Of a stretch of DNA of 32,584 bases, positions 8,261-16,265 are shown piece after piece (within the stretch, counting starts at the first letter, position 1; every line of letters starts with the position of its first letter). The notes under the pieces were generated by a model. It made no database searches and was not told where the DNA came from. It saw only the letters and a program-made list of their open reading frames with translations. The stretch lies in assembly GCA_030950105.1 (NCBI GenBank), contig JAUZRV010000010.1, forward strand, positions 1-32,584, read 5' to 3'. Source of the DNA: Rhodobacterales bacterium. GTDB lineage: Bacteria; Pseudomonadota; Alphaproteobacteria; Rhodobacterales; Rhodobacteraceae. The translations under genes were made by a program, and so were the position numbers.

Positions 8261-9225
8261 TATTGAATAACCCCGATGTCTTTGCTCATCTGGCGGATTT
8301 CCACGATGAGATTGTCAATGTAGCCTTGGAATTCGTCGCCAACCTTGGTGAACGGAGCAAGACCATTGGCGGCCATAGCTTCTTTCCACTCGTCGGAATC
8401 GGCGACTTTTTGCAACCGGCCGGCCCACATATCGAATGTTTCGTCGGACACGCCGCGCGGGATATAAAGACCACGCCAGTTGCCGGCAACCACATCAAAT
8501 CCTTGTTCGACAGCCGTTGGAATATCTTCAAAACCAGCGACGCGTTCATCCGTCAGAACCGCCAACACGCGAATATCACCGGCCTTTAGGAAGCCAACGA
8601 TTTCCGACATGTCGCCAGTCATCGCCTGCGTGAAACCACCGATGGTTTGGGTAATGGCGTCGCCACCGCCGTCAAGACCGATGTATTTTACCTTGGTAAT
8701 ATCCGTCAGACCGGCCCGTTGTAGCAGCATCAAGGGCTTCATATGGTCAAAACCACCGACAGCAGAGCCACCGGCAAATGTGACCGATTTGGGATCGGCG
8801 ACAACAGCATTAAGCAGATCCGCAAGGTTTTTATGTGGGCTATCCGCAGCCACAACAATCACGCCGGGGTCAATGCCGATGGCACCAACAAAGCGCACTT
8901 GATCGGCGGTCATGCCAGCATAGGCGTTTTGCGCGAGGCGTGTCGACGTCGCGGTCGAGGCCGCCACGATCAGATCGGCGTCTTCATTGCGCTCGGCAAC
9001 GACGTGATTGAACGCAAGACCGCCACCGCCGCCTGCCATGTTGGTGACTTGCACGGGCTTGTCGACCGCGCCGATATCAAACATGATTTTGCCGATCTGG
9101 CGGCAGGTGAAATCCCAGCCGCCACCGGGGTTGGCAGGTGCGACACATTCGGCAGCCATGGCACCAGTGGCCCCAAATCCGAGAACGGCGCTGGTGATCA
9201 TTACTTTTAAAAATCGTGGTTTCAT
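8260..9225 (-). CDS. tctC: Tripartite tricarboxylate transporter, periplasmic binding protein TctC
   Basis: This 321-residue Bug/TctC-family solute receptor has a signal peptide ending at about residue 24 (GAMAA). The family loop with ANPGGGWDFTCRQ contacts the carboxylate, and GGSAVGGFDH lies mid-protein. Two cysteines, C27 and C41, flank the ligand loop in the mature N-terminus. It is first in the leftward unit, as usual for TTT loci, and diverges from tctD across 103 bp that carry a phased repeat. The same receptor family can also report ligand to TctE-type kinases, which fits the layout here. Confidence 0.94.
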   Translation of the reverse strand: MKPRFLKVMITSAVLGFGATGAMAAECVAPANPGGGWDFTCRQIGKIMFDIGAVDKPVQVTNMAGGGGGLAFNHVVAERNEDADLIVAASTATSTRLAQNAYAGMTADQVRFVGAIGIDPGVIVVAADSPHKNLADLLNAVVADPKSVTFAGGSAVGGFDHMKPLMLLQRAGLTDITKVKYIGLDGGGDAITQTIGGFTQAMTGDMSEIVGFLKAGDIRVLAVLTDERVAGFEDIPTAVEQGFDVVAGNWRGLYIPRGVSDETFDMWAGRLQKVADSDEWKEAMAANGLAPFTKVGDEFQGYIDNLIVEIRQMSKDIGVIQ

Positions 9226-9284
9226 TTTTTTCTCCCATTTGACATGCGGGTCGTTGCCCGCTCATATCGCGAGGTAACACCGCG

Positions 9285-9305
9285 AACCTGACACCAACCT
9301 GTCAC
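9285..9305. promoter_or_regulatory. Phased direct repeat between tctC and tctD, candidate TctD operator
   Basis: AACCTGACAC (9285-9294) and AACCTGTCAC (9296-9305) match at 9 of 10 bases with an 11-bp period, one helical turn. Tandem half-sites at this spacing are typical for OmpR/PhoB-type response regulators such as TctD. The repeat sits in the only promoter region shared by the divergent transporter and sensor genes. Confidence 0.5.
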
Positions 9306-9328
9306 GCGCCAAAAAACCGGGGGTGCCT

Positions 9329-9997
9329 GTGCGTTTCTTGCTGATCGAAGACAATGCCCAACTTGCCGATGCGGTGGTCGGCCGTTTGGCGCTTGATGGG
9401 CATGCGGTGGATCACGCCGGCACCCTTGAAGCGGCTTGGGCGTTTATCAACGCGGCATCTTATGATTTGATATTGCTTGATATTATGTTGCCCGATGGGG
9501 ATGGCCGTGATTTTTTAGTCGACCACCGGAAGGCCGAAAACCGCACGCCGGTGATTGTGATAACCGCGCGTTCCGAGGTGTCGGATCGGGTTGGGTTGCT
9601 CGATTTGGGGGCGGATGATTATATCACCAAACCGTTTGATTTCTCCGAACTTGAGGCCCGTTGCCGCGCAGTTTTGCGCCGGCAGGGCGGCGTTGCGGCC
9701 AATCAGAAAACCTATGAAGGCGTGGTGCTTGATTCGACATCGGGGGGTTTGACCTTCAATGGCAACACCGAAATTCTGCGTAATCGTGAATTGCGCCTTC
9801 TCGAAGTGTTCTTTCGCGCCCCCGGTCAGGTTTTTTCAAAATCGCATCTGATGGACCGGTTGTTTTCGTTTTCGGACGAGGTGTCGGAAAACGCGATCGA
9901 GGTCTATGTCGGGCGTCTTCGCAAGCGGCTCGACGGGTCGGATGTGCGGATTGAAACCGTGCGCGGGCTTGGCTATCGCATGGTCGGAAAAACATGA
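9329..9997 (+). CDS. tctD: Response regulator TctD (OmpR family)
   Basis: The receiver domain has acidic residues E7-D8, phospho-acceptor D51 (LILLDIMLPDGDG) and the KPF lysine near 101. A C-terminal winged-helix DNA-binding domain follows, containing SENAIEVYVGRLRKRLDG and ETVRGLGYRMVG. It should activate transport genes when phosphorylated by TctE. Two GTG starts compete. The one at 9329 gives the family-like MRFLLIEDN and has GGGGG five bases upstream. The one at 9323 lies inside that purine run, so 9329 is preferred. The stop overlaps the tctE start (ATGA). Confidence 0.93.
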   Translation: MRFLLIEDNAQLADAVVGRLALDGHAVDHAGTLEAAWAFINAASYDLILLDIMLPDGDGRDFLVDHRKAENRTPVIVITARSEVSDRVGLLDLGADDYITKPFDFSELEARCRAVLRRQGGVAANQKTYEGVVLDSTSGGLTFNGNTEILRNRELRLLEVFFRAPGQVFSKSHLMDRLFSFSDEVSENAIEVYVGRLRKRLDGSDVRIETVRGLGYRMVGKT

Positions 9998-11376
9998 AAG
10001 GGTTAATCGCAAAAGGATCAATCCGGCGGCGTCTGGTGCTGCAACTCGGTGCGGTGGCGGCAATCCTGTCGATCGCATTTTTTCTCGTGGTGCAAGTGGT
10101 GGCAGATCGCGCGGCGCAGGATACGCAGGACAATATTATTGCAGCTGCTGCCACGGCAATTGCCGACGCCCTCTATGCGGATCGGGATCGGGTGACGTTG
10201 GAATTGCCGTATTCAGCGTTTTCCATGCTTGGGTCGATAAGTCAGGATCGGGTGTTTTACCGTGTGGTCGAACGCGGGCAGACCCTGACCGGCTATGACG
10301 ATTTGCCAATTTCCAGGAAAGGTATTTCCGAGAACACACGCCGGTTTGCCAGTTTTACCTATCGTGGTGAAATGGTGCGTGCTGTGACCGTCGTGCGCAG
10401 CGTGAGTTTGCGTGATGAACGGCGCGCGGTCACCGTTACCGTGGCCCAGACCCAACGCGGGCGGGCGGTGATTTCGTCGCGCATCACCGCCACGGCCACC
10501 GCAATCGCCGCCGTGTTTTTCATGGTGGCAACAGGGCTTAGCTTTTGGGCGGCGCAGGCGGCGTTGCGGCCAATCAACCGTGTGGCGCGGTCGGTTGCGC
10601 GTCGTGGGCCAAATGATTTGCGCCTTGTTGTAGGTGAAACGCCGACCGAGCTTGTGCCGCTGGTTGGCGCGCTCAATAGTTTTATTGCGCGGTTGCGGGT
10701 GTCGTTGCTGCGCTCCGAGGAATTTATCGCCGACGCGGCGCATCGCGTGCGCACCCCTCTTGCCACAGTGCGCGCGCAGGCCGAACTCACCCACCGCCGC
10801 CTTAACAAACCCGAGCACAAAAAGGCGATTCGCGAAATGATCCGCGCGATTGATGAAAGTTCGCGGTCGGCGGGGCAATTGCTGGATCATGCGATGGTGA
10901 CGTTTCGCACCGATAGTCTTGAAAAAACGCCGGTTGATCTGGTGGGGTTGCTGGCGGAAACCTGTGATCGCCTTGCGCCCACTGCCGAGCTCAAGGATAT
11001 CGAGATTTTGCGTGAGCTGCCAGAGGACCCATTTGAAATTCCGGGTGATCCGGTTTTGATCCAGAGCGCGCTGCGTAATATTTTGGACAATGCCATAAAA
11101 TATTCGCCCGATGACAGCCAAATAACCGTGCGCGCGTTTGAGGACGACGGGTTTTGGTTGCAGGTGCGTGATCAGGGGCGCGGGTTTGGTGATGCCGACC
11201 TTGGCAAATTATCGCAACGGTTTTCGCGCGGGGCCAATGTGGCGGATATTGTCGGTTCGGGGCTTGGGCTTACCATTGCCGATGAAGTAGCGGGCGCGCA
11301 TTTTGGCCGGCTCGTCATTTCCAAGAACAAGAAAGGAGCAGGCGCATGTGTATCTCTCGTTTTTGCGCAGCCCTAG
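9994..11376 (+). CDS. tctE: Sensor histidine kinase TctE
   Basis: This 460-residue inner-membrane kinase has transmembrane segments at about 15-36 and 166-188 flanking a periplasmic domain of the TctE N-terminal type. A HAMP-like linker follows, then the dimerisation/phospho-acceptor helix with H250 (DAAHRVRTPLA). ATP-binding boxes are N (RNILDNAIKY, 361-370), G1 (DQGRGFG) and G2 (GSGLGLTIAD, 421-430). The residue after the phospho-acceptor His is Arg rather than the more common Glu or Asp. The acid at that place aids phosphatase activity in many kinases, so control may lean toward kinase output. It overlaps tctD by 4 bp, and the binding-protein gene downstream by 31 bp. Confidence 0.94.
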   Translation: MKGLIAKGSIRRRLVLQLGAVAAILSIAFFLVVQVVADRAAQDTQDNIIAAAATAIADALYADRDRVTLELPYSAFSMLGSISQDRVFYRVVERGQTLTGYDDLPISRKGISENTRRFASFTYRGEMVRAVTVVRSVSLRDERRAVTVTVAQTQRGRAVISSRITATATAIAAVFFMVATGLSFWAAQAALRPINRVARSVARRGPNDLRLVVGETPTELVPLVGALNSFIARLRVSLLRSEEFIADAAHRVRTPLATVRAQAELTHRRLNKPEHKKAIREMIRAIDESSRSAGQLLDHAMVTFRTDSLEKTPVDLVGLLAETCDRLAPTAELKDIEILRELPEDPFEIPGDPVLIQSALRNILDNAIKYSPDDSQITVRAFEDDGFWLQVRDQGRGFGDADLGKLSQRFSRGANVADIVGSGLGLTIADEVAGAHFGRLVISKNKKGAGACVSLVFAQP

Positions 11377-12389
11377 GCGCGGTTGCCCTGATTTTGGCGG
11401 CTTTTCCGGTTTCCGCTTTTGAGGTGGAAGAACGGCATTTTTTTCCGGCCATCGCGGGGGATGAGGTCTTGCGGATTATATCAACCGCAGACGAAGACGC
11501 GTTCGAGCCGATTATTCGCGCCTACCAAGCGCAAAATCCGGCGGTGGCAGTGGATTATACCATCGCCAGTTCGACCGAGGTGATGCGGGCGATTTATGAC
11601 GAGGGCGCAGCGTTTGATCTGGTGATTTCATCGGCGATGGACCTTCAGACCAAGCTTGCCAATGACGGGTTCGCCTTGGCCTATACGTCGGCGCAAACCG
11701 AGACCTTGCCCGATTGGGCGATTTGGCGGGATCAGGTGTTTTCCTTCACGCAGGAGCCGGCGGTTCTTGTGGTGTCCGAGGCATTTTTTGCCGAAATCGG
11801 CGTGCCCAAAAACCGCCGTGACCTGATCAATTTGTTGCGCCGCGAGAGCGCGTGGTTCAAGGGCAGGGTTGGCACATATGATGTGCGCACGTCGGGGTTG
11901 GGGTATTTATTTGCAACGCAGGATTCGCGCAATATCGAGAGTTATTGGCGGCTGACCGAATTGATGGGCGGGCTAAAATCGCCACTATATTGCTGTTCAA
12001 GTGACATGATACGTGACGTCGCGAGCGGTAAACTGGCCTTTGCCTATAATGTGTTGGGCAGTTATGCGGCGTCGCGATTGCCTGAAACCAAAGGGTTTCA
12101 TATTGTTGAGCTGGAAGATTTCACCAGCGTCATGTTGCGCACGGTTTTGATGCCGGTAAGTGTTGAAAACCAATCGGCGGCGCACCGGATGATTGATTTT
12201 CTGGTGACAATGAAGGACAGGCCAGATCTGGTGGCCGCGTCCGGCCTGCCCCCTGTTGATGAAGCCGCGCTTGATGCCAACACCGCGATGCGCCCGATCC
12301 GCCTTGGGCCGGGGTTGCTGGTGTTTCTGGATCGACTCAAACGGGACAGGTTTCTGGAGAATTGGGAAAATTCGATTGTGCAGGACTAG
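11346..12389 (+). CDS. Periplasmic substrate-binding protein (Fe3+/thiamine-type fold) co-encoded with TctDE
   Basis: This 347-residue exported protein has a signal peptide ending at about residue 24 (FPVSA). It resembles type 2 extracellular solute-binding proteins (VLRIISTADEDAFEPIIRAY, FDLVISSAMDLQTKL, KLAFAYNVLGSYA). No ABC permease or ATPase gene lies near. It starts inside the last 31 bp of tctE, behind AAAGGAG at seven bases, so it is translationally tied to the kinase rather than to a transporter. I infer that it presents a ligand to TctE, or modulates it. The alternative is an orphan binding protein for a remote ABC system. The convergent SDR stop lies 12 bp away. Confidence 0.82.
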   Translation: MCISRFCAALGAVALILAAFPVSAFEVEERHFFPAIAGDEVLRIISTADEDAFEPIIRAYQAQNPAVAVDYTIASSTEVMRAIYDEGAAFDLVISSAMDLQTKLANDGFALAYTSAQTETLPDWAIWRDQVFSFTQEPAVLVVSEAFFAEIGVPKNRRDLINLLRRESAWFKGRVGTYDVRTSGLGYLFATQDSRNIESYWRLTELMGGLKSPLYCCSSDMIRDVASGKLAFAYNVLGSYAASRLPETKGFHIVELEDFTSVMLRTVLMPVSVENQSAAHRMIDFLVTMKDRPDLVAASGLPPVDEAALDANTAMRPIRLGPGLLVFLDRLKRDRFLENWENSIVQD

Positions 12390-12401
12390 CAGGGCCAGCC
12401 C

Positions 12402-13163
12402 CTAGTACTTCATCCCCGGAAGGTTAAGCGACGCGGTGTTGCCGCCGTCCACGGCAAGCGCTTGGCCGGTGATATAGCTGGCGTCATCCGAGGCGAGAAA
12501 CGCGATGGCGGCGGCGATTTCCGAGGGATTGCCATAGCGGCGCAATTCGCAGCGTTCGCCCAACCTCTCGGTGATGCCCTTGCCGCGCGCGTAATCGAAC
12601 ACCGGCTTGGTCATGCCGGTTTCGATCAAACCGGGGCAGACCGCATTGACGCGGATGCCATAGCCGCCCAAATCACAGGCGCTGGTTTTGGTCAGATTGA
12701 TCACACCGGCCTTGGACGCGCTATATATATTGCCACCCGCACCGGACCGGATGCCGGCCACCGACGCGGTATTGACGATGGCGCCCGATTTCTGTGCAAT
12801 CATAATGCGGCCTACATGTTTGATGAAATGGGCACAGCCAAACAGGTTGACCCCCATCACCTTTTGCCAATCGGAACTGTCTATTTCGGTGATCGGTGCG
12901 GCGCTACAGATCACGCCGGCATTGTTGCACAGGATGTCGATGCGCCCGTATTTATCCACCACTTGGGCCACGAGTGTCTCAACCGCCGCTTCGTCGGCAA
13001 TGTCACAGGTGAGCGCAAGATGGGTGTCACCCTCTGGCAAGGCAGAAGTTGATAGATCAACCAGAACCACCGAGGCCCCTTCGGATGCGAGACGTTTTGC
13101 GGTGGCGGCACCAATGCCGGATGCGGCTCCGGTAACAATGGCGATTTTATCGGTAAAGCGCAT
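12402..13163 (-). CDS. Short-chain dehydrogenase/reductase (SDR)
   Basis: This is a classical SDR of 253 residues. The cofactor motif is TGAASGIG (11-18), and D36 after the second strand favours NAD(H). NNAG lies at 80-83. The catalytic residues are S134, Y147 and K151 (YSASK). The C-terminal ITGQALAVDGGNT is typical. Substrate is unknown; 3-oxoacyl-ACP reductase, sugar or secondary alcohol dehydrogenase are all possible. The start at 13163 follows AAAGGA by seven bases; the in-frame ATG at 13202 has no such support. It lies 81 bp downstream of cbbR on the same strand, which does not by itself show a link to carbon fixation. Confidence 0.85.
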   Translation of the reverse strand: MRFTDKIAIVTGAASGIGAATAKRLASEGASVVLVDLSTSALPEGDTHLALTCDIADEAAVETLVAQVVDKYGRIDILCNNAGVICSAAPITEIDSSDWQKVMGVNLFGCAHFIKHVGRIMIAQKSGAIVNTASVAGIRSGAGGNIYSASKAGVINLTKTSACDLGGYGIRVNAVCPGLIETGMTKPVFDYARGKGITERLGERCELRRYGNPSEIAAAIAFLASDDASYITGQALAVDGGNTASLNLPGMKY

Positions 13164-13244
13164 GGGCGTGTCCTTTGGGTCAGGTTCGCGCCTATTAAGC
13201 ACCGCAACGACGCCGTTGTCACACCGGACGTTGCGTTTCTTTGG

Positions 13245-14168
13245 TTACACCTTGGGCAGGAAACTTCCGCGCAGGTCGGAAATATAGCCGAACACCGTTG
13301 AAAGCGTCGGGTTCATCACCTGATCGTGGCGGTGCAACAAATACCATTGGCGGCGGATCGGCAGGGTGCGCGCGTTCAACGTGACCAACCGCCCGCTGCG
13401 CAATTCCTCGCTCACCGTATGTTGCGAAATCATGGCGATGCCTAGATTGGCCATGACCGCCTGTTTGATGGTTTCGTTCGATCCCATTTCAATCACCCGA
13501 TACGGCGTGCCGTCGCCGATACGATCAAGGTAGCGTTCCATCAATATGCGGGTGCCCGAGCCAAGTTCACGCGCGATATAGCTTTGCTCCAGAAGATCAT
13601 GGGCGGAAATATCGGGGGTGGTGCCCAAGGGGTGATCAGGGGCAGCGATGAGAACATGCGGGTGTTCACCGATGGGTTCGGACATCACCGCAGGGCTACG
13701 TGGCGGGCGTCCCATAATGGCAAGTTCAATCGCGCGTTGTTGCAGGGCGTTGACGATATAATCGCGGTTGCCAACCTTGAGGATCACATCAATTTTGGGA
13801 AACGCATCGCGCAGGCGCGCCACGAGGGACGGCGCAAAATATTTGCCGGTTGATACCACACCCAGAACGACCAACCCCGATTGCCCGTCGCGTAGGGCCT
13901 GTAATTTCTCAAAGCAACTGTGGATCGCGGTATCAATGGTGATTTGCGCATCCAGAACCGACCGTCCCGCGGCGGTAAGTTGCGCACCGCCCGAGGCATT
14001 GCGATCCAGCAAAGTGCATTGCAAATTCTCCTCTAACGCCCGCATTTGGGTGTGCACTGCCGGTGGAGTCAGGGTGAGATGTTCTGCCGCAGCCGTAATT
14101 GAGCCATAATCAGACACCGCCCGCAAGGCCCGTAACTGCTTGAAAGTAAGGGTTTCTAGCTTTGGCAT
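13245..14168 (-). CDS. cbbR: LysR-type regulator CbbR
   Basis: This 307-residue LysR regulator has an N-terminal winged helix-turn-helix (about 4-62, including GSITAAAEHLTLTPPAVHTQ). Its effector domain has VLGVVSTGKYFAPSLVARLR, IMGRPPRSPAV, SNETIKQAVMANLGIAMISQ and PIRRQW, which I recognise as CbbR-like. CbbR controls Calvin-cycle operons in response to metabolites such as RuBP or NADPH. It is divergent from fbp with 108 bp between start codons, the classic arrangement. AAGGAA lies six bases before the ATG. Its effector and present targets are unproven, since no RuBisCO genes follow. Confidence 0.88.
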   Translation of the reverse strand: MPKLETLTFKQLRALRAVSDYGSITAAAEHLTLTPPAVHTQMRALEENLQCTLLDRNASGGAQLTAAGRSVLDAQITIDTAIHSCFEKLQALRDGQSGLVVLGVVSTGKYFAPSLVARLRDAFPKIDVILKVGNRDYIVNALQQRAIELAIMGRPPRSPAVMSEPIGEHPHVLIAAPDHPLGTTPDISAHDLLEQSYIARELGSGTRILMERYLDRIGDGTPYRVIEMGSNETIKQAVMANLGIAMISQHTVSEELRSGRLVTLNARTLPIRRQWYLLHRHDQVMNPTLSTVFGYISDLRGSFLPKV

Positions 14169-14276
14169 TTAAATTTCCTTAATCGAGCGACGATTTAATT
14201 AAATTCCAATAGTGGCATAAGTCTGAAATAGCAACATTATTGCGCACGCCAACATCGAGAATCGGAGTGATAACCC
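14169..14276. promoter_or_regulatory. cbbR-fbp divergent control region
   Basis: This 108-bp AT-rich interval should hold both promoters and the CbbR sites. It contains a perfect 12-bp palindrome ATTTAATTAAAT (14193-14204) and the 7-mer TTAAATT twice, at 14169-14175 and 14199-14205. AT-rich dyads of this sort fit the loose T-N11-A LysR motif. No exact -35/-10 pair can be assigned with confidence. Confidence 0.5.
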
Positions 14277-15278
14277 ATGCAAACCAATATCCTTGAGAGT
14301 GAGTTAATCCCGGCTGAGCTTCGCGGCATTATGAATGCCGTTTGCACCGTGTCCATCGAAGTGGCGGATATCATTGCCAAGGGCCCGCTCGGGCAATCCT
14401 TGGGTCATGCTGTTGGTGAAAACGCCGGGGGTGACGGGCAAAAGGCGCTTGATGTGATCGCTGATGATATGTTCGAAGCGGCGCTACGCCGCGAAGACAT
14501 CAAATATTATGCGTCCGAAGAACAGGATGTCGTGCTGTCCCTTAACGAGGGTGCCAAATACGCGCTGGCGATTGATCCGCTTGACGGGTCGTCCAATATT
14601 GATGTGAACGTGTCCATCGGGACGATCTTTTCGATATTTGAGGCCAAAGACGGTGCCGACGAGAGTTTCTTGCGCCCCGCCAGCGAACAACTGGCCGGTG
14701 GCTATGTTATTTTTGGCCCGCAGGTCGCGCTTGTTGTGACCTTTGGCAAGGGCACGATTATGTTTCATCTCGACCCCGATACCAAGCAATTCGTGTTGGT
14801 TAACGAGGCGATGAATATCCCCGAAACGTCGCGTGAATTTGCGATTAATTCGTCGAACTACCGCCATTGGCCAAAACCTGTGCGCGCCTATATCGACGAC
14901 CTTGTTGCCGGTTCAAGCGGGCCACGCGACGAAGATTTCAACATGCGCTGGGTGGCGTCTCTGGTGGCGGAAACCCATCGGATATTGTCGCGCGGTGGTG
15001 TTTTTCTTTACCCCGGTGATGCGCGTGACGGATATGCCCAAGGGCGACTGCGCATGGTTTACGAATGTGCGCCAATTGCGTTTTTGATCGAACAGGCGAA
15101 TGGCCGTGCCACCGATGGCAGCGATCCGATTTTGGGCAACGCAGCCAAGGAACTGCACGGGCGTACCCCGTTTATCTTTGGGTCTTCCAAAAAGGTCGAT
15201 CGGGTTGCGATGTATTATGACCTGCCCGAAGGCGAGGTTTCGGCCCTGTTTGGATCGCGCGGTTTGTTCCGCGGTTAA
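14277..15278 (+). CDS. fbp: Class I fructose-1,6-bisphosphatase
   Basis: This 333-residue enzyme removes the 1-phosphate of fructose-1,6-bisphosphate (and often of sedoheptulose-1,7-bisphosphate in bacteria). It acts in the Calvin cycle and gluconeogenesis. The metal-binding motif DPLDGSSN is at 100-107, with E81-E82 (SEEQ) ahead of it, and [19 protein letters not shown] forms the sugar-phosphate site near 243-261. It corresponds to cbbF, first gene of the rightward operon. GGAG lies nine bases before the ATG. The next gene, prk, is 58 bp away. Confidence 0.95.
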   Translation: MQTNILESELIPAELRGIMNAVCTVSIEVADIIAKGPLGQSLGHAVGENAGGDGQKALDVIADDMFEAALRREDIKYYASEEQDVVLSLNEGAKYALAIDPLDGSSNIDVNVSIGTIFSIFEAKDGADESFLRPASEQLAGGYVIFGPQVALVVTFGKGTIMFHLDPDTKQFVLVNEAMNIPETSREFAINSSNYRHWPKPVRAYIDDLVAGSSGPRDEDFNMRWVASLVAETHRILSRGGVFLYPGDARDGYAQGRLRMVYECAPIAFLIEQANGRATDGSDPILGNAAKELHGRTPFIFGSSKKVDRVAMYYDLPEGEVSALFGSRGLFRG

Positions 15279-15336
15279 TTTGCACCCTTGAAGGTTTACT
15301 TTTGAGGGCAAGCGAAAGCAATGAAAGGCTTTTGAT

Positions 15337-16209
15337 ATGAGCACGAAACATCCAATTATTTCTGTTACCGGATCGTCCGGTGCGGGGACGTCGACCGTCA
15401 AAGACACATTTGACCAGATTTTCCTCCGTGAAAAAGTAGAATCTGTTTCTATCGAAGGCGACGCGTTCCACCGGTTTGATCGTGCTGCAATGAAGGCGGA
15501 GCTTGAAAAACGCTATGCGGCGGGGGATCAGACGTTTAGCCATTTTAGTTATGAAGCCAACGAGTTGGCCGAGCTGGAGCGGGTGTTTCGCGAATATGGT
15601 GAAACCGGCCACGGCAAAACCCGCCATTATATCCATAACGACGAAGAGGGCGCTCTTTTGGGGGCGGCCTCCGGCACCTTTACTGATTGGCGGGATTTTG
15701 ATGGCGACAGTGACATTCTGTTTTACGAAGGCCTGCACGGTGCGGTGAAAAACGACGATGTTGATCTGCCAAAATACGCCGACCTTTCGATTGGTGTGGT
15801 GCCGGTGGTCAATCTTGAATGGATCCAGAAAATCCAGCGTGACAAAAACCAGCGCGGATATACCACCGAGGCAGTGACCGATACCATCCTGCGCCGCATG
15901 CACGCCTATGTGCATTGCATCATGCCGCAATTCACCCAAACCGATATCAATTTCCAACGGGTTCCGATTGTTGACACGTCCAACCCGATGATTGCGCGCT
16001 GGATTCCAACCGCCGACGAGAGCCTTGTCGTGATCCGGTTCCGTAATCCAAAGGGGATTGATTTCCCGTATCTGACCAACATGATCGACGGTAGCTGGAT
16101 GAGTCGCGCCAATTCGATCGTGATACCGGGCGGAAAAATGGATCTGGCGATGCAATTGATATTCACACCCATGGTGCACCGCCTTGTGAACCAGTCCAAG
16201 CGCAGCTAA
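15337..16209 (+). CDS. prk: Phosphoribulokinase (proteobacterial type)
   Basis: This 290-residue kinase makes ribulose-1,5-bisphosphate from ribulose-5-phosphate and ATP, the committed step that supplies RuBisCO. The P-loop is GSSGAGTST (12-20). ILFYEGLHGAV carries the Walker B-like acid, and conserved RRMHAYVHCIMPQFTQTDIN lies near 187-206. It corresponds to cbbP and is the diagnostic Calvin-cycle gene here, since RuBP has few known fates other than RuBisCO. No missing active-site residue was noticed. A 363-codon open frame on the opposite strand is a composition effect. Confidence 0.96.
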   Translation: MSTKHPIISVTGSSGAGTSTVKDTFDQIFLREKVESVSIEGDAFHRFDRAAMKAELEKRYAAGDQTFSHFSYEANELAELERVFREYGETGHGKTRHYIHNDEEGALLGAASGTFTDWRDFDGDSDILFYEGLHGAVKNDDVDLPKYADLSIGVVPVVNLEWIQKIQRDKNQRGYTTEAVTDTILRRMHAYVHCIMPQFTQTDINFQRVPIVDTSNPMIARWIPTADESLVVIRFRNPKGIDFPYLTNMIDGSWMSRANSIVIPGGKMDLAMQLIFTPMVHRLVNQSKRS

Positions 16210-16265
16210 CGGGACGGTAGCGATAAACCCGCCATATATGACAAATCTAATTTTCGAGGACAATC

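Noticed and set aside
10213-11121. 302-codon minus-strand ORF opposite tctE
   Set aside because: It lies wholly inside a strongly conserved kinase gene, has no RBS, and has an Arg/His-rich composition typical of antisense frames.
12386-12405. Imperfect CTAG...CTAG symmetry between the binding-protein and SDR stops
   Set aside because: The stem is interrupted and has no T-run on either strand, so a bidirectional terminator is not supported.
15172-16263. 363-codon open frame on the minus strand opposite prk
   Set aside because: It mirrors a well-supported prk gene and is rich in His, Ile and Asn. No family is recognisable; it arises from codon bias.
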